Source: Sulfurovaceae bacterium (lineage in GTDB: Bacteria; Campylobacterota; Campylobacteria; Campylobacterales; Sulfurovaceae). Taken from it: DNA of 64,000 nucleotides. Location of the stretch: positions 1-64,000 of the forward strand of contig JADGDQ010000007.1 in NCBI GenBank assembly GCA_016744805.1, read 5' to 3'. This document shows positions 1 through 9,304 of this stretch, in pieces. Below the pieces are notes generated by a model. It saw only the letters and a list, made by a program, of their open reading frames with translations, was not told the DNA's origin and did not search any database. The first letter of the stretch is position 1. The number at the start of each line of letters is the position of its first letter. Made by a program: the position numbers and the translations under genes.

Positions 1-1009
1 CTATCAATTTATCTGCTGTATCATCTACACTATAAGCTACTTCTCCAAAAATATTTTTTTCTAAATCTATCTCTGAACCAACTTTTTTGATATACTCATC
101 TCTATCAAATTGAAAAAATAGTACAGGTTTTTTAAGATAATAAAAATCTGAACAAATACTAGAATAATCTGTGAGCATCATTTTTGCACTCATAATAGAC
201 TCAGAAATTCTAGCACTTGGTTTGAGTATAGTTATCATTGTATTCTCATACGCTTCAAACTCAGGCAAAAATCTATGAAACATATGATGCAAATAAAAAT
301 GAATATGAATACTATGCTTCTTTAGATAAGTATTTAAAAGAGGGTGTCCAAGAAGTTGCGTATACTGCTCAAAAAATTCTGTACCTTCCAGAGTTTTATT
401 ATGAGATAACCAACCTCTCCAAGTGGGAGCTATAAGAATCATCTTTTGCTTACTATCAATAGCTCTTAGGCAATCATGTCTAGCACTTCCTAGTATTTCA
501 ATATTAGAAGATTTAATTCCATAGCCTAGCATAGCTTTTTTTTCTAATGAAGTAGAAGCACTCGCTAGATTATAACTTCTAAAAATACTCTCTTTAATAT
601 CTTGAATAATACCATTTTTTTTAGGCATTTTTTTAAAGGCTATAGTGCCATGGCTTAGATAGACTTTGAACTTTTTTTTATATACTCTTCGTATACAAGG
701 AAGCACAAATACAAAAGGAGCAATATCCAAATTGAGTGTATCAGAAAATAAAACTACCTTAGAGTTATAAAAATAGAGATAACTTTTTATACTCCCTTTG
801 ATAAGCTTTTTACTTTTTATCTGTTTAGATACTAAAGCATCTTTATTCATAACCCAATAGATATCTATATGAGGGTGATTATCTAGAATATACTCATAAA
901 AGACTTTAGAGTTATCTGTATAAAGGCTTCCATTATGTCCACCAATAAGCCAAAGATTCTCTCTATTTTTAGTAAAAAAAGATATAAACAGTGCAATATA
1001 TGCGTTCAT
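1..1009 (-). CDS. CDP-glycerol glycerophosphotransferase-family protein (3' end beyond window)
   Basis: This reading frame is open from an ATG at 1009 to the left edge, about 336 codons without a stop, so the C-terminus is missing. The visible protein contains YLSHGTIAFKKMP and later MLTDYSSICSDFYYLKKPV followed by FFQFDRDEY, the typical pattern of TagB/TagF-type enzymes. These transfer polyol-phosphate units from CDP-activated donors to a glycan at the cytoplasmic membrane face. No membrane segment is obvious, which fits a peripheral protein. It is the last visible gene of the leftward operon after the GT4 gene, 22 bases downstream of it, so it probably helps decorate the same surface polysaccharide. 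In Gram-negative bacteria such proteins act on capsule or O-antigen rather than teichoic acid. The donor is unknown. The ribosome binding site is weak, so the start is less certain than the family. Confidence 0.8.
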   Translation of the reverse strand, partial: MNAYIALFISFFTKNRENLWLIGGHNGSLYTDNSKVFYEYILDNHPHIDIYWVMNKDALVSKQIKSKKLIKGSIKSYLYFYNSKVVLFSDTLNLDIAPFVFVLPCIRRVYKKKFKVYLSHGTIAFKKMPKKNGIIQDIKESIFRSYNLASASTSLEKKAMLGYGIKSSNIEILGSARHDCLRAIDSKQKMILIAPTWRGWLSHNKTLEGTEFFEQYTQLLGHPLLNTYLKKHSIHIHFYLHHMFHRFLPEFEAYENTMITILKPSARISESIMSAKMMLTDYSSICSDFYYLKKPVLFFQFDRDEYIKKVGSEIDLEKNIFGEVAYSVDDTADKLI

Positions 1010-1031
1010 AATATATTGTATATTTCTAATG

Positions 1032-2102
1032 CTATTCAATAGTATCCTTAATAATCTCTACTAATTTCTTCGCTGATTTCTCCCAACTAAATTTATTAAA
1101 TATAATATCATCTATTATGGGAGGTTTTTCTAATATCTTTTTCATTCCATCAGATATAGCTCTAACATCATAAGGATCAACATAATAAGCACTCTCTTCA
1201 AATAATTCTCTAAATACTGCTATATCACTTAATAGTGTTGGTGTACCTAACTTCAAAGCTTCAAGCGGAGGCATACCAAATCCTTCATAAATAGATAAAA
1301 ATATAAAAGCTTGTGTATTTTCAAGTAGAGTTATCTTCTCTTCATCTGAAATATAACCTGTAAATATAACTTCATTTTCTAAAGCATTACTCTTGATATA
1401 TTCCATAACATCATCGTATAACCAGCCTTTTTTCCCTGCAAAAACAAGTTTGATGGGATCAGCTGTTTGTACCTTAAACTCTTTAAATGCCTTAACTAAT
1501 TGTAGGGGATTTTTGCGTGGTTCAAGTGTGCCTAAAAAAAGAAAATATTTATCTTTGATAGCATATTTTGTTTTAAGCGTATCTATAAGAAGCGGACTTT
1601 GAGGAAGAAGATCTACATTTGCATAGATATACTCTAGAGGTTTATGACTTTGATTAATAGAGAGTAAGTATGGCTTTATATCTCTCAATGATGATTGTGA
1701 TATTGTCACTAAAATGTCACTATTATTTATACTTATAGGTAATCTCTCTCTCCACTTTTTGGTATATTCTGGAGTTTGAATATCATCAAATAAAACAAGA
1801 CCTATATCATAAATAATATTTACAACTTTTGTTTGTTTGGGTTTAAAGAGTGGCAAAAACATAAATTGATTTTCTATATAAATATCATATCCACCAAATT
1901 GTAGCTTCAAAGGAAGATAGACACGATTATATAAAAACCTATAGAGTCTACAATGTACAAGACTTCTACACCTACTCTTTGTAATCTCTATATTCTCTAT
2001 CGCCTCTAACTCTTGATAGAGATTTTTAACAAAAAGAGGAATACCTGTTTTATTATCTCTACACGCAGGACTATAATCAAAGAGTATTTTGAGTTTAGCC
2101 AT
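1032..2102 (-). CDS. glycosyltransferase family 4 (GT-B fold)
   Basis: A 356-residue cytoplasmic glycosyltransferase. The N-terminal half carries an acceptor-side Rossmann-like fold beginning KILFDYSPACRDNKTGIP. The C-terminal half has the donor-binding signature FLGTLEPRKNP, then FIFLSIYEGFGMPPLEA, the EX7E motif of retaining GT4 enzymes, and the common GTPTLLSDI segment. This is the family of mannosyl- and other hexosyl-transferases that extend O-antigen or capsule units. Its start overlaps the end of the upstream reductase gene by 8 bases, which implies translational coupling. Since the two preceding genes make a GDP-deoxyhexose, this enzyme may transfer that sugar or a mannose. The exact donor and linkage cannot be read from sequence. 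Confidence 0.88.
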   Translation of the reverse strand: MAKLKILFDYSPACRDNKTGIPLFVKNLYQELEAIENIEITKSRCRSLVHCRLYRFLYNRVYLPLKLQFGGYDIYIENQFMFLPLFKPKQTKVVNIIYDIGLVLFDDIQTPEYTKKWRERLPISINNSDILVTISQSSLRDIKPYLLSINQSHKPLEYIYANVDLLPQSPLLIDTLKTKYAIKDKYFLFLGTLEPRKNPLQLVKAFKEFKVQTADPIKLVFAGKKGWLYDDVMEYIKSNALENEVIFTGYISDEEKITLLENTQAFIFLSIYEGFGMPPLEALKLGTPTLLSDIAVFRELFEESAYYVDPYDVRAISDGMKKILEKPPIIDDIIFNKFSWEKSAKKLVEIIKDTIE

Positions 2103-2991
2103 TATACATCGAGGTAAGTGTGTCTTTTAAAGAGAGTTTTGGAAGTGTACCAATAATAGACTCTAGTTTTTGCGTGCAACCTGCCAAAGAGGCTATATCA
2201 TTTGGACGCACAAAAGCAGGATTTACTGCTACTTCTATAGTATAACCTGCTATGGTATTCATCTGCTCGATAACATCCAAAAGCTTGATAGGCTGATTTG
2301 AAGAGAGATTTACAAGCACTGATGCATCATCACAAAGCATAAGCTTATAATAACTCTGCACAATAAAATCTATACTATTAAACTCTCTAGCTACATCTAA
2401 ATTACCTAACTCTATAGTTTTGGCTCTCTCTTTGTAGTGTTTGATTATCTTTGGAATCAAAAAATGGTCTGCTTGTCCTAACCCTGTATAGTTAAATGGA
2501 CGCGTAATAATAAGTGGAAGTCTCTCAAAATAGTTAGCACTTATAAGCTCCATAGCTAGTTTACTACACCCATAATGATTAACTGCTTGTGGAGTCATAG
2601 ACTCATCTAAAACCTCTTTGCCCTGATTGCCATACACCGTAGCAGAACTGGCAAGAATCACCTTTTTGGGCTCTATCTTATGCTTAATTAGTGATTGTAA
2701 AAGGTTTTCTGTTCCTAGTACATTGACATCATAAATAAGTGACGCATTACTCTCTCCCACAAAAGAGATAGCTGCAATATGGATAACATAATCTGGTCGA
2801 ATACTCTCTAATACTTTATCTATTTGTGCTACTTGTGTAATATCACACTGATAGTGATTTTCACACATAGGAGTATCTATAACTGTACCATACACCTCAT
2901 ACCCTAGACTTACAAGGTAACGCTCTAAATGTATACCTGTAAATCCATTAATCCCTGTAATCAGGACACTAAAACGAGAAGCCAATTTCAT
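2095..2991 (-). CDS. rmd: NAD(P)-dependent epimerase/dehydratase, probable GDP-6-deoxy-D-lyxo-4-hexulose reductase (Rmd-like)
   Basis: A 298-residue extended short-chain dehydrogenase. It begins with the Rossmann nucleotide-binding motif TGINGFTG (about residues 12-19) and has the catalytic pair in YGCSK (about residues 160-164) after an SSATVYG strand. Rmd-type enzymes reduce GDP-4-keto-6-deoxy-mannose, the product of Gmd, to GDP-D-rhamnose. Related family members make GDP-fucose or GDP-6-deoxy-talose. The direct coupling to gmd, with a 23-base overlap, is the main reason for choosing this substrate. The start ATG at 2991 follows an AAGAAG ribosome binding site. A fucose synthase is less likely because that family is usually longer, but it is not excluded. 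Confidence 0.75.
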   Translation of the reverse strand: MKLASRFSVLITGINGFTGIHLERYLVSLGYEVYGTVIDTPMCENHYQCDITQVAQIDKVLESIRPDYVIHIAAISFVGESNASLIYDVNVLGTENLLQSLIKHKIEPKKVILASSATVYGNQGKEVLDESMTPQAVNHYGCSKLAMELISANYFERLPLIITRPFNYTGLGQADHFLIPKIIKHYKERAKTIELGNLDVAREFNSIDFIVQSYYKLMLCDDASVLVNLSSNQPIKLLDVIEQMNTIAGYTIEVAVNPAFVRPNDIASLAGCTQKLESIIGTLPKLSLKDTLTSMYNG

Positions 2992-4003
2992 TTCTTCTTA
3001 AATCCTCTTTTACCATCATAGCACATAACTCTTCTAGGGTACACTTTGGCTCCCATCCTAAAATATCTTTTGCTTTTTGAGGATTTCCTATAAGCAATTC
3101 TACCTCTGCTGGTCTATAGAATTTTGGGTTGACTCGAACTACAGTTTTGCCTGAAGCTTTATCAATAGCTACCTCATCTTCACCCTCTCCACTAAACTCT
3201 ACCTCTATACCTGCACCCTTAAATGCCATAGTTACAAAATCTCGTACAGTCTCTGTACGGTTGGTTGCCAAAACAAAAGTATCAGGCTCTTTGGCTTGAA
3301 GCATAAGATACATACCCTCTACATAATCTTTAGCATATCCCCAATCTCTTTTGGCATCCATATTACCAAGCTCCATACAATCGAGTTTGCCTAGCTTAAT
3401 CTTGGCTACGCTATCTGTAATTTTTCGTGTTACAAACTCTTGACCTCTAAGTGGTGATTCATGGTTAAACAGTATACCACTTGAAGCAAACATATTATAA
3501 GACTCTCTATAGTTAATAACCATCCAATGAGCATAGAGCTTGGCTACGCCATAAGGGCTTCGTGGATAAAAAGGTGTAGACTCTTTTTGTGGAATCTCTT
3601 GAACCTCTCCAAACATCTCAGAAGTACTTGCTTGATAAAATTTAATTGTTGGGTCTATAATACGAATAGCTTCAAGTAGATGCACACACCCAAGCCCTGT
3701 AATATGAGCAGTTGCTAATGGCTGTTCAAAAGAGACACCCACAAAACTTTGTGCTGCTAGATTATAAATCTCTTGAGGCTTAATATCTGATACCATTCTA
3801 ATAGAGTTTGATTGGTCTGTAAGGTCATACTCTACAAGATGAAGATTTGGGTTATCTTCAATTCCAAGCTCCTCAATTCTCCAAAAATTTACAGAAGAAG
3901 TACGACGATAAGTACCATAGACTTCATATCCCTTTTCTAATAAAAGTTCTGCCAAATAGGCTGCATCTTGTCCTGTAATTCCTGTAATTATCGCTCTTTT
4001 CAT
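2969..4003 (-). CDS. gmd: GDP-mannose 4,6-dehydratase
   Basis: This enzyme converts GDP-D-mannose to GDP-4-keto-6-deoxy-D-mannose in the cytoplasm, the first committed step to GDP-rhamnose, GDP-fucose and GDP-perosamine. The protein starts [19 protein letters not shown], a classical Gmd N-terminus with the NADP-binding GxxGxxG pattern. It carries STSEMFGEV and the catalytic YGVAK, and ends with a region rich in [15 protein letters not shown], also diagnostic. I place the start at 4003. A longer frame opens at 4111, but its extra 36 codons do not resemble the family and would overlap the divergent secretion gene. The resulting 344 residues match the usual length. It leads the leftward glycan operon. 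In Caulobacter a comparable gene supplies the O-antigen that anchors the S-layer. Confidence 0.95.
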   Translation of the reverse strand: MKRAIITGITGQDAAYLAELLLEKGYEVYGTYRRTSSVNFWRIEELGIEDNPNLHLVEYDLTDQSNSIRMVSDIKPQEIYNLAAQSFVGVSFEQPLATAHITGLGCVHLLEAIRIIDPTIKFYQASTSEMFGEVQEIPQKESTPFYPRSPYGVAKLYAHWMVINYRESYNMFASSGILFNHESPLRGQEFVTRKITDSVAKIKLGKLDCMELGNMDAKRDWGYAKDYVEGMYLMLQAKEPDTFVLATNRTETVRDFVTMAFKGAGIEVEFSGEGEDEVAIDKASGKTVVRVNPKFYRPAEVELLIGNPQKAKDILGWEPKCTLEELCAMMVKEDLRRNEIGFSF

Positions 4004-4023
4004 TACCTTAATATTCCTTGTGT

Positions 4024-4071
4024 TAGTATATAATTTACTTTTCTTTGGTATAATAAGTAAATTATACACTA
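4024..4071. promoter_or_regulatory. palindromic divergent control region between gmd and the type I exporter
   Basis: Two 17-base arms (4024-4040 and 4055-4071) are inverted copies with one mismatch, separated by 14 bases. The inner 12 bases, TATAATTTACTT and its complement, match perfectly. Each arm contains a TATAAT box, on the plus strand at 4029-4034 and on the minus strand at 4066-4061. A further plus-strand TATAAT lies at 4049-4054 in the spacer. The layout therefore gives face-to-face promoters for the divergent operons, and the symmetry also suits a dimeric regulator. No function has been shown. Confidence 0.6.
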
Positions 4072-4096
4072 AAAATTCTTTCAAAGGATAATTCCA

Positions 4097-5827
4097 TTGG
4101 CAACAAACCACCCCAATACTAAGCAGAATAAATCAGATCTTCAAAAAGCACTCAAAGAGATAAAAGCTATCTTTGTCTCTATAGGAATATATAGTTTTTT
4201 TCTTAATCTTCTTATGCTTGCTCCACCATTTTATATGCTAGTAGTCTATGATATTGTTATTCCCTCTAATAATCTTGATACACTCTTGCTTGTTACGCTT
4301 ATTACCGTCTCATTTTTTATAGGTATGTGGATACTCGATTATGTACGAGCAAAGCTTCTTATCTATGCATCTAATAAACTAGACCTTATACTCAATAAAC
4401 GCATCTTTGATGCCACTTTTGACTTGGCAGCAAAATACCCAAACAAAGCCAATATTCAACCAGTACGAGACTTTAGTACTATCAAAAACTTTTTGGGTGG
4501 CAATGCTGTTGTTTCATTTTTTGATTTTCCTTGGTTTCCACTCTATATAGCAATTATGTTTGCTTTTAGTCCTGTCTTTGGACTCTATGGGTTGGGGGCT
4601 ACTGTTATTATTATTTTGCTTACTTTTCTTAATGAAAAAGCCACCAAAGAGGGGCTTGAGTCTTCAAATGAAGAGTATCGTAAAGCAGTAGGATTTTTTG
4701 ATAATAATATTCGTAATGTAGAAGTTGTGAAGGCTATGGGGATGAAAGAGAATCTCCACCGTATTTGGATGGATAAATATAACCGCTACCTTATGACCCA
4801 TACAAAAGCGAGTCAAACAGCCTCTTTTTACTCAAATGCTTCCAAGTCATTTAGAATGCTTGCATCATCTATGATGTATGGTGTGGGTGCTATGCTGGTT
4901 ATTGCGGGTATGATATCTCCTGGTATGCTTATAGCAGGACCTGTGCTTTTGGGTCGTGCCTTGCAACCTATTTCACAAGTTATTGGCTCATGGAAGAGCT
5001 TTACAAGTGCCAAAATAGCCTACAATAAACTCAATGAACTCTTAGTAGAGTTTCCCCAAGAAGAGGAGAAATTATCTCTGCCTGACCCACAAGGTATTAT
5101 ACGATTTGAGAGCGTTGTTACTATTCCACCATTAGGAGAAAAAGCAGTCCTCAAAGGTATCTCTTTGCAGATAAACTCTGGTGATATGGTCGGGATTATT
5201 GGTCCTAGTGCTGCTGGTAAATCCTCTTTTGTTAAGACTGCTGTAGGGGTTTGGACTCCTAGTAGTGGGCATATTCGTATTGATGGAGCAGATATTGCTC
5301 AATATAACTCTGTAGCCCTAGGGCAACATATGGGATATTTACCACAAGATATAGAGCTGTTTGAGGGAACAATAGCCCAAAATATATCAAGGTTTGATGA
5401 AGATGCAACAGATGAAGATATTATCAATGCTGCCAAACTCTCAGGAACACATGAACTCATCCTCAATCTCCCTCATGGCTATGGTACGCGAGTAGGTGTG
5501 GGTGGTATGTCTCTCTCTGGTGGTCAAAAACAGAGAATTGGACTTGCAAGAGCAATCTATGGTAACCCAAAAATAGTAATCCTTGATGAACCAAACTCTA
5601 ACCTAGATGATGCAGGAGAGTATGCTCTGATGATGGCTCTTAGAGTCCTCAAAGACAAAGGGGTTACTGTGCTGTTTGTAACACACAAAAACAACCTTCT
5701 TGGACTTGCAGATAAACTTGTGCTTATGAAAGATGGTCTTGTTATGCAGTATGACCAAAGCCAAAAAGTAATAGAGTCACTCAGTAGTGCCAACAAAACA
5801 GCGACCAAGCAAATAGAGGGTAAATAA
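4097..5827 (+). CDS. type I secretion ABC transporter/permease (PrtD/RsaD-like)
   Basis: A 576-residue half-transporter fusing an N-terminal membrane domain (segments roughly at 25-85, 140-180 and 255-290) to a C-terminal ATPase. Walker A is GPSAAGKSS at 369-377, the signature LSGGQ is at 473-477, Walker B ILDEP is at 495-499, and a VTHKN switch histidine follows. There is no C39 peptidase or peptidase-like N-terminal domain. This places it with the PrtD/RsaD/SapD branch that exports RTX proteases and S-layer proteins using an uncleaved C-terminal signal. The start is TTG, chosen because an AAAGGA ribosome binding site at 4083-4088 sits at proper distance and no in-frame ATG is near. It heads the exporter operon, and the next gene begins 2 bases after its stop. 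The likely cargo is the DUF4214/RTX protein at 11732. Confidence 0.93.
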   Translation: MATNHPNTKQNKSDLQKALKEIKAIFVSIGIYSFFLNLLMLAPPFYMLVVYDIVIPSNNLDTLLLVTLITVSFFIGMWILDYVRAKLLIYASNKLDLILNKRIFDATFDLAAKYPNKANIQPVRDFSTIKNFLGGNAVVSFFDFPWFPLYIAIMFAFSPVFGLYGLGATVIIILLTFLNEKATKEGLESSNEEYRKAVGFFDNNIRNVEVVKAMGMKENLHRIWMDKYNRYLMTHTKASQTASFYSNASKSFRMLASSMMYGVGAMLVIAGMISPGMLIAGPVLLGRALQPISQVIGSWKSFTSAKIAYNKLNELLVEFPQEEEKLSLPDPQGIIRFESVVTIPPLGEKAVLKGISLQINSGDMVGIIGPSAAGKSSFVKTAVGVWTPSSGHIRIDGADIAQYNSVALGQHMGYLPQDIELFEGTIAQNISRFDEDATDEDIINAAKLSGTHELILNLPHGYGTRVGVGGMSLSGGQKQRIGLARAIYGNPKIVILDEPNSNLDDAGEYALMMALRVLKDKGVTVLFVTHKNNLLGLADKLVLMKDGLVMQYDQSQKVIESLSSANKTATKQIEGK

Positions 5828-5829
5828 GA

Positions 5830-7155
5830 ATGAATAAAACGATAGAAGAACACCACCAAGAACTTGATGCCACACAAACGCTATCTCATAAACAGGGCTT
5901 TATTACCATTGTTTTAATATTTGGTCTTTTTGGAATTTGGAGTGTATTTGCCCAAATAGAGACGACGATTACCGCCTCAGGCAAGATTATTACACAAAGC
6001 TATAATAAATCCGTCAAAAGTACTCGTGGGGGGGTGGTCAAAGAGATTTTTGTCAAAGAGGGAGACCTTGTCAAAAAAGACCAACCACTCTTACGGCTAG
6101 AGAGTATCAATGAGAGAGCCAAGCTCTCTTCTACTGTGAGAAAACATGATGCCAATATTATCTCAATATGTCGCCTCAATGAGGAGTCAAAACTAAGCAA
6201 ACAACTCAACTGTGATGCCCTCAAAGAGTCTCTCTTTGATCCAACACAATTTCCGCTACTTATGAGTGAAGCTACAATGCTCTTTGGATCAAATATCCAT
6301 AGCCTTGATGCAAAAATTAATCTTTTAAAGAGTCAAAATAGGGTCTCTATCTCTCAAAATAGTGGCTTAGTAGACCAACTAACTTCAAACAAAAAACTTC
6401 TTGCTTCTTATAAAAAAGAGCTTAGCAAATGGAAAAAGCTTCTTAAGCAAGATGCTGTAGATGAGCTAAAAGCTGTAGATACCCAAAGAAAAATTATTCA
6501 AACTATACTGCAACTAGACTCTATCAAATCTAGGATAGAAGAGAATAATGCCACTATTGAGTCTCGAAAACAGGAGATAGTCTTGGCAAAAGAGCAGTTT
6601 AAAAATACAGCTCTTACCAAAAAGAACGAGCTTACTTTGGATAATAAATTAAATTATGAGAGTATTATAGCTCTTAAAGATACTGTAGAGAGCCTTACTA
6701 TCAAATCTCCTAGTGATGGATTGGTTACAGATATGAAAATTCGCTCCACAGGAGAGGTAGTCACTCCTCAAAAACAGATTATCTCTATTGTACCTAATAC
6801 AAAAGACCTTATTATAGAGGCGTTTGTAATCCCTACAGATATAGAGAAGCTCTACAAAGGACAAACTACAGAGATATCTTTTCCTGCGTTTGTTGACCCC
6901 TCTGCTCTGCCTATTACAGGAGAGATTACCTATATATCAGCAGATATTATCACCCCAGAGAACTCTCAAGAGAGCTTTTATACCATCCGCATAGAATTTG
7001 ATGATAAGGGTTTAGAGGCTATAGAAAAAAATAAATTCAAAATAGTCCCAGGTATGCCAGCTGCTGCGTTTGTGCATACAGGTAAAAGGACGCTTATAGC
7101 CTACCTTATGAATCCAGTTATCCAAATGTTTAAAGGAATTTTCCATGCAAACTAA
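5830..7155 (+). CDS. type I secretion membrane-fusion protein (HlyD/PrtE family)
   Basis: A 441-residue periplasmic adaptor that links the inner-membrane ABC exporter to the TolC channel. A single membrane anchor lies near residues 25-45 (GFITIVLIFGLFGIWSVFA). Next comes the lipoyl-like half GKIITQ and VKEIFVKEGDLVKKDQPLL, a long alpha-helical hairpin rich in Lys, Glu and Leu, the second lipoyl half IKSPSDGLVTDMKI, and a beta-barrel with YISADIITPE. This order is that of the HlyD family. The gene begins 2 bases after the ABC gene and its last 11 bases overlap the tolC-like gene, so the three are translated as one unit. The cytoplasmic N-terminus is short, as in PrtE rather than HlyD itself. 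Confidence 0.93.
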   Translation: MNKTIEEHHQELDATQTLSHKQGFITIVLIFGLFGIWSVFAQIETTITASGKIITQSYNKSVKSTRGGVVKEIFVKEGDLVKKDQPLLRLESINERAKLSSTVRKHDANIISICRLNEESKLSKQLNCDALKESLFDPTQFPLLMSEATMLFGSNIHSLDAKINLLKSQNRVSISQNSGLVDQLTSNKKLLASYKKELSKWKKLLKQDAVDELKAVDTQRKIIQTILQLDSIKSRIEENNATIESRKQEIVLAKEQFKNTALTKKNELTLDNKLNYESIIALKDTVESLTIKSPSDGLVTDMKIRSTGEVVTPQKQIISIVPNTKDLIIEAFVIPTDIEKLYKGQTTEISFPAFVDPSALPITGEITYISADIITPENSQESFYTIRIEFDDKGLEAIEKNKFKIVPGMPAAAFVHTGKRTLIAYLMNPVIQMFKGIFHAN

Positions 7156-8452
7156 GATTATACTCTCTTTGCTTCTCTTTAGCTCTCTCTCGTATGCCAA
7201 AGACTTAAGTGAGCTTTGCCAAAAAGGTATTACCCATAATCCAAAGATTAAAAGCTTTGAGCATAAAACCCGTGCGAGTCATAGCTTTTATGATCAAAAT
7301 GAAGATAGATATAAACCCTCTCTTACCCTTAGTGGTCAGATAGGACAACAAGAGTACACTTATGATAATGCTTTGGGTGGTACGCAATATTCAGGAGAGA
7401 CGCATAGCTATAGAGCTACCCTTAAGCAGGTTATCTATAACTCCTCTCTAGGCTATGGACTCGAAGATGCCAAACATAAAATAACCCTAGCCTCTTTGCA
7501 AGAAGAGGATGAGAGAGCCAAGCTTATCACACAAATTTTGCAAAACTCTTTTGAGCTAGTCAAACTCCAACAGACGATGGACTTGTATCACCAAAAAGAG
7601 CAAATTTTAGAAAAAGCCTACCAAAATATCCAAAAGAGCCATGCCTTGCAACTAGCCTCCAAGGTAGATACATTTCAAGCCCTAGCAAGACTCCAACAGA
7701 GCCGTAGTGATTTGACAAAAGTCAAACAGATATATAACCAAACACTCTTTAATCTAAGACTCCTCACAAAATACGAAGAGGTAGAGCAGTATACAGATAA
7801 ACTCCAATTTAATACCAACTCTATAGCCAAAGAGTACCGCTCTTTAAATCTCTCTGCAATTAAATCACAATACCATAACTCTACAAGTGTTAAGCTAGAC
7901 AAACAACTAGCCACCATAGCCAAAGCACAAATTGGTCTGCGTCAAAGCCAAAGGGACCCCTCTTTGAGTATAGTCCTTAGTGGTGGTGACGCGGGTGGAA
8001 CGCTAGATAGTGTTACAAGACAAAATGAGACCTCTGCTATGCTTACACTAGATTTTCCAATCTATCAAGGTGGAGCGGTTGAAGATAGTAAACAAGAGGC
8101 AAAACATCTCTATCTAGCAGCTTTAAGTGAAGCCGAAAATACAGAGATGAGTATCAAAATATCACTCCAAAAAGCACTGCAAGATATAGCCTCTGGTCTA
8201 GAGAGTGCCAAAGCAGACAAGATAGCTATAGAGGCTTCAAAAAACTACCTACAAGCTACCATGCAAAGCTATGAAGCAGGAGTAGGAAGCCTTACCGATG
8301 CCTACCTAGCAGAAGCAGAATACCACGATAGCCAAGTGCGACAAATCAATACAAATGCCTCTATATTTAGCTCCCTAGCAGAGGTCTACTATTACACAGG
8401 CAGAGCAGATATAGCCAATATTAAAAAAATGCAAAAGATGCATATCAATTAA
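7145..8452 (+). CDS. TolC-family outer membrane channel of the type I system
   Basis: A 435-residue outer membrane efflux protein. Residues 1-18 form a signal peptide ending SSLSYA before KDLSELC. The mature part shows the two-fold repeat of the family, with beta segments and long helices. Examples are the heptad-rich stretch from about 110 to 200 and the conserved YEAGVGSLTDAYLAEAEYH near residues 375-395, a typical TolC region. It would form the trimeric channel-tunnel through which the surface protein leaves the cell. It overlaps the adaptor gene by 11 bases and closes the three-gene exporter operon. A REP-like palindrome starts 11 bases after its stop and may act as a transcript end. Confidence 0.92.
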   Translation: MQTKIILSLLLFSSLSYAKDLSELCQKGITHNPKIKSFEHKTRASHSFYDQNEDRYKPSLTLSGQIGQQEYTYDNALGGTQYSGETHSYRATLKQVIYNSSLGYGLEDAKHKITLASLQEEDERAKLITQILQNSFELVKLQQTMDLYHQKEQILEKAYQNIQKSHALQLASKVDTFQALARLQQSRSDLTKVKQIYNQTLFNLRLLTKYEEVEQYTDKLQFNTNSIAKEYRSLNLSAIKSQYHNSTSVKLDKQLATIAKAQIGLRQSQRDPSLSIVLSGGDAGGTLDSVTRQNETSAMLTLDFPIYQGGAVEDSKQEAKHLYLAALSEAENTEMSIKISLQKALQDIASGLESAKADKIAIEASKNYLQATMQSYEAGVGSLTDAYLAEAEYHDSQVRQINTNASIFSSLAEVYYYTGRADIANIKKMQKMHIN

Positions 8453-8462
8453 AAGCTAAACA

Positions 8463-8530
8463 AGGGCAACCACAAGGGATTGCCCCTACGGAATATTTTT
8501 TATTGTAGGGGTGCCCCTTGTGGGTACCCT
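8463..8530. repeat. REP-like imperfect palindrome
   Basis: Arms 8463-8490 and 8504-8530 are imperfect inverted copies. The inner ends read GCCCCTAC and GTAGGGG, and the outer parts AGGGCAACCACAAGGG and CCCTTGTGGGTACCCT. The loop is about 13 bases and AT-rich. The GTAGGGG edge resembles the GTAG tetranucleotide typical of REP elements mobilised by REP-associated tyrosine transposases, one of which is encoded at 18123-18899. The position, between the tolC-like gene and sapC, also allows a transcription-terminator role. Confidence 0.7.
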
Positions 8531-8574
8531 AGAGATAGACCTCTAAAGAAGGTATACAAATTTAAAGGAAAAAA

Positions 8575-9258
8575 ATGTACAAAAATGTAAAAATACTTAA
8601 CCCAAAAGAGCATAGCTTTTACCGATATACTGCTCCTGATACACTCTATTTTGCAAAAGATCTTAACCTTGTTCCTATTACATTTAGTGAAATCAAACTG
8701 CTTTGTTGTGATTTTCCTATTGTTATTATCAAAAATAAAGAGGAGTATATGCTTACTCTTTTGGTAGGAGAAAAAACAAATCAAGCCCTAGACGAAAATG
8801 GCAAATGGCAAGGAGAGTATCTGCCTGCATTTATTCGTAAATATCCTTTTATACTCTCTAACATAGAAAACCAAGAGCAACTTCATTTAGGATTTGATAT
8901 GGAGAGTGGGTGTTTTAGCTCACCAGAAGGTCAAGCACTCTTTGAAGCAGATGGCACACCCACTCATATAATCACAGAGAGTATGAGTCTCCTAGAGAAT
9001 ATAGCAAAAGAGATGCAGATTACAGGTGGTATATTAGCCAAACTCGCAGAGTATGAAGTATTAGAACAGAGTAGCTATACCGTCACAAAAGAGGGCGAAG
9101 AACCAAGAGCTGTAGGTGGATTTTTTGTTATTAATAGAGAAAAAATATCTAAACTTGAAGATGAAAAACTTCTACAGATAAGCAAAAATGGCTGGATGGA
9201 GATGATAGAACTCCACGCCCTTTCACTTAAAAATATCAGTCGTTTAGGCAATAGCTAG
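8575..9258 (+). CDS. sapC: SapC family protein
   Basis: A 227-residue protein without signal peptide or membrane segment. The pattern HSFYRYTAPDTLYFAKD, ITFSEIKLLCCDFPIVI, then WQGEYLPAFIRKYPFIL and the repeated Phe/Asp-rich segment ESGCFSSPEGQALF is that of the SapC family. The family is named from the Campylobacter fetus S-layer locus, where the gene accompanies the S-layer type I exporter. Its biochemical role is not established. The C-terminal part (GGFFVINREKISKLEDEKL) is the commonly conserved dock-like segment. The neighbourhood, just downstream of ABC, HlyD and TolC genes and near a DUF4214/RTX surface protein, repeats the C. fetus association. The start ATG at 8575 follows an AAAGGAAAAA ribosome site. 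Confidence 0.88.
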   Translation: MYKNVKILNPKEHSFYRYTAPDTLYFAKDLNLVPITFSEIKLLCCDFPIVIIKNKEEYMLTLLVGEKTNQALDENGKWQGEYLPAFIRKYPFILSNIENQEQLHLGFDMESGCFSSPEGQALFEADGTPTHIITESMSLLENIAKEMQITGGILAKLAEYEVLEQSSYTVTKEGEEPRAVGGFFVINREKISKLEDEKLLQISKNGWMEMIELHALSLKNISRLGNS

Positions 9259-9304
9259 ATAACTTCATCGGAAGTGGTGCTTTAGCTCCAGCAAATGGCT
9301 GAGG

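Noticed and set aside
238-435. A 65-codon open frame on the plus strand
   Set aside because: It lies opposite the CDP-glycerol-phosphotransferase-like gene and has no ribosome site or family match, so it is a shadow frame.
4024-4071. Palindrome as an invertible-promoter switch like that of the C. fetus sap locus
   Set aside because: The arms are only 14 bases apart, so inversion would change almost nothing, and the only resolvase-like gene in the window lacks catalytic residues.
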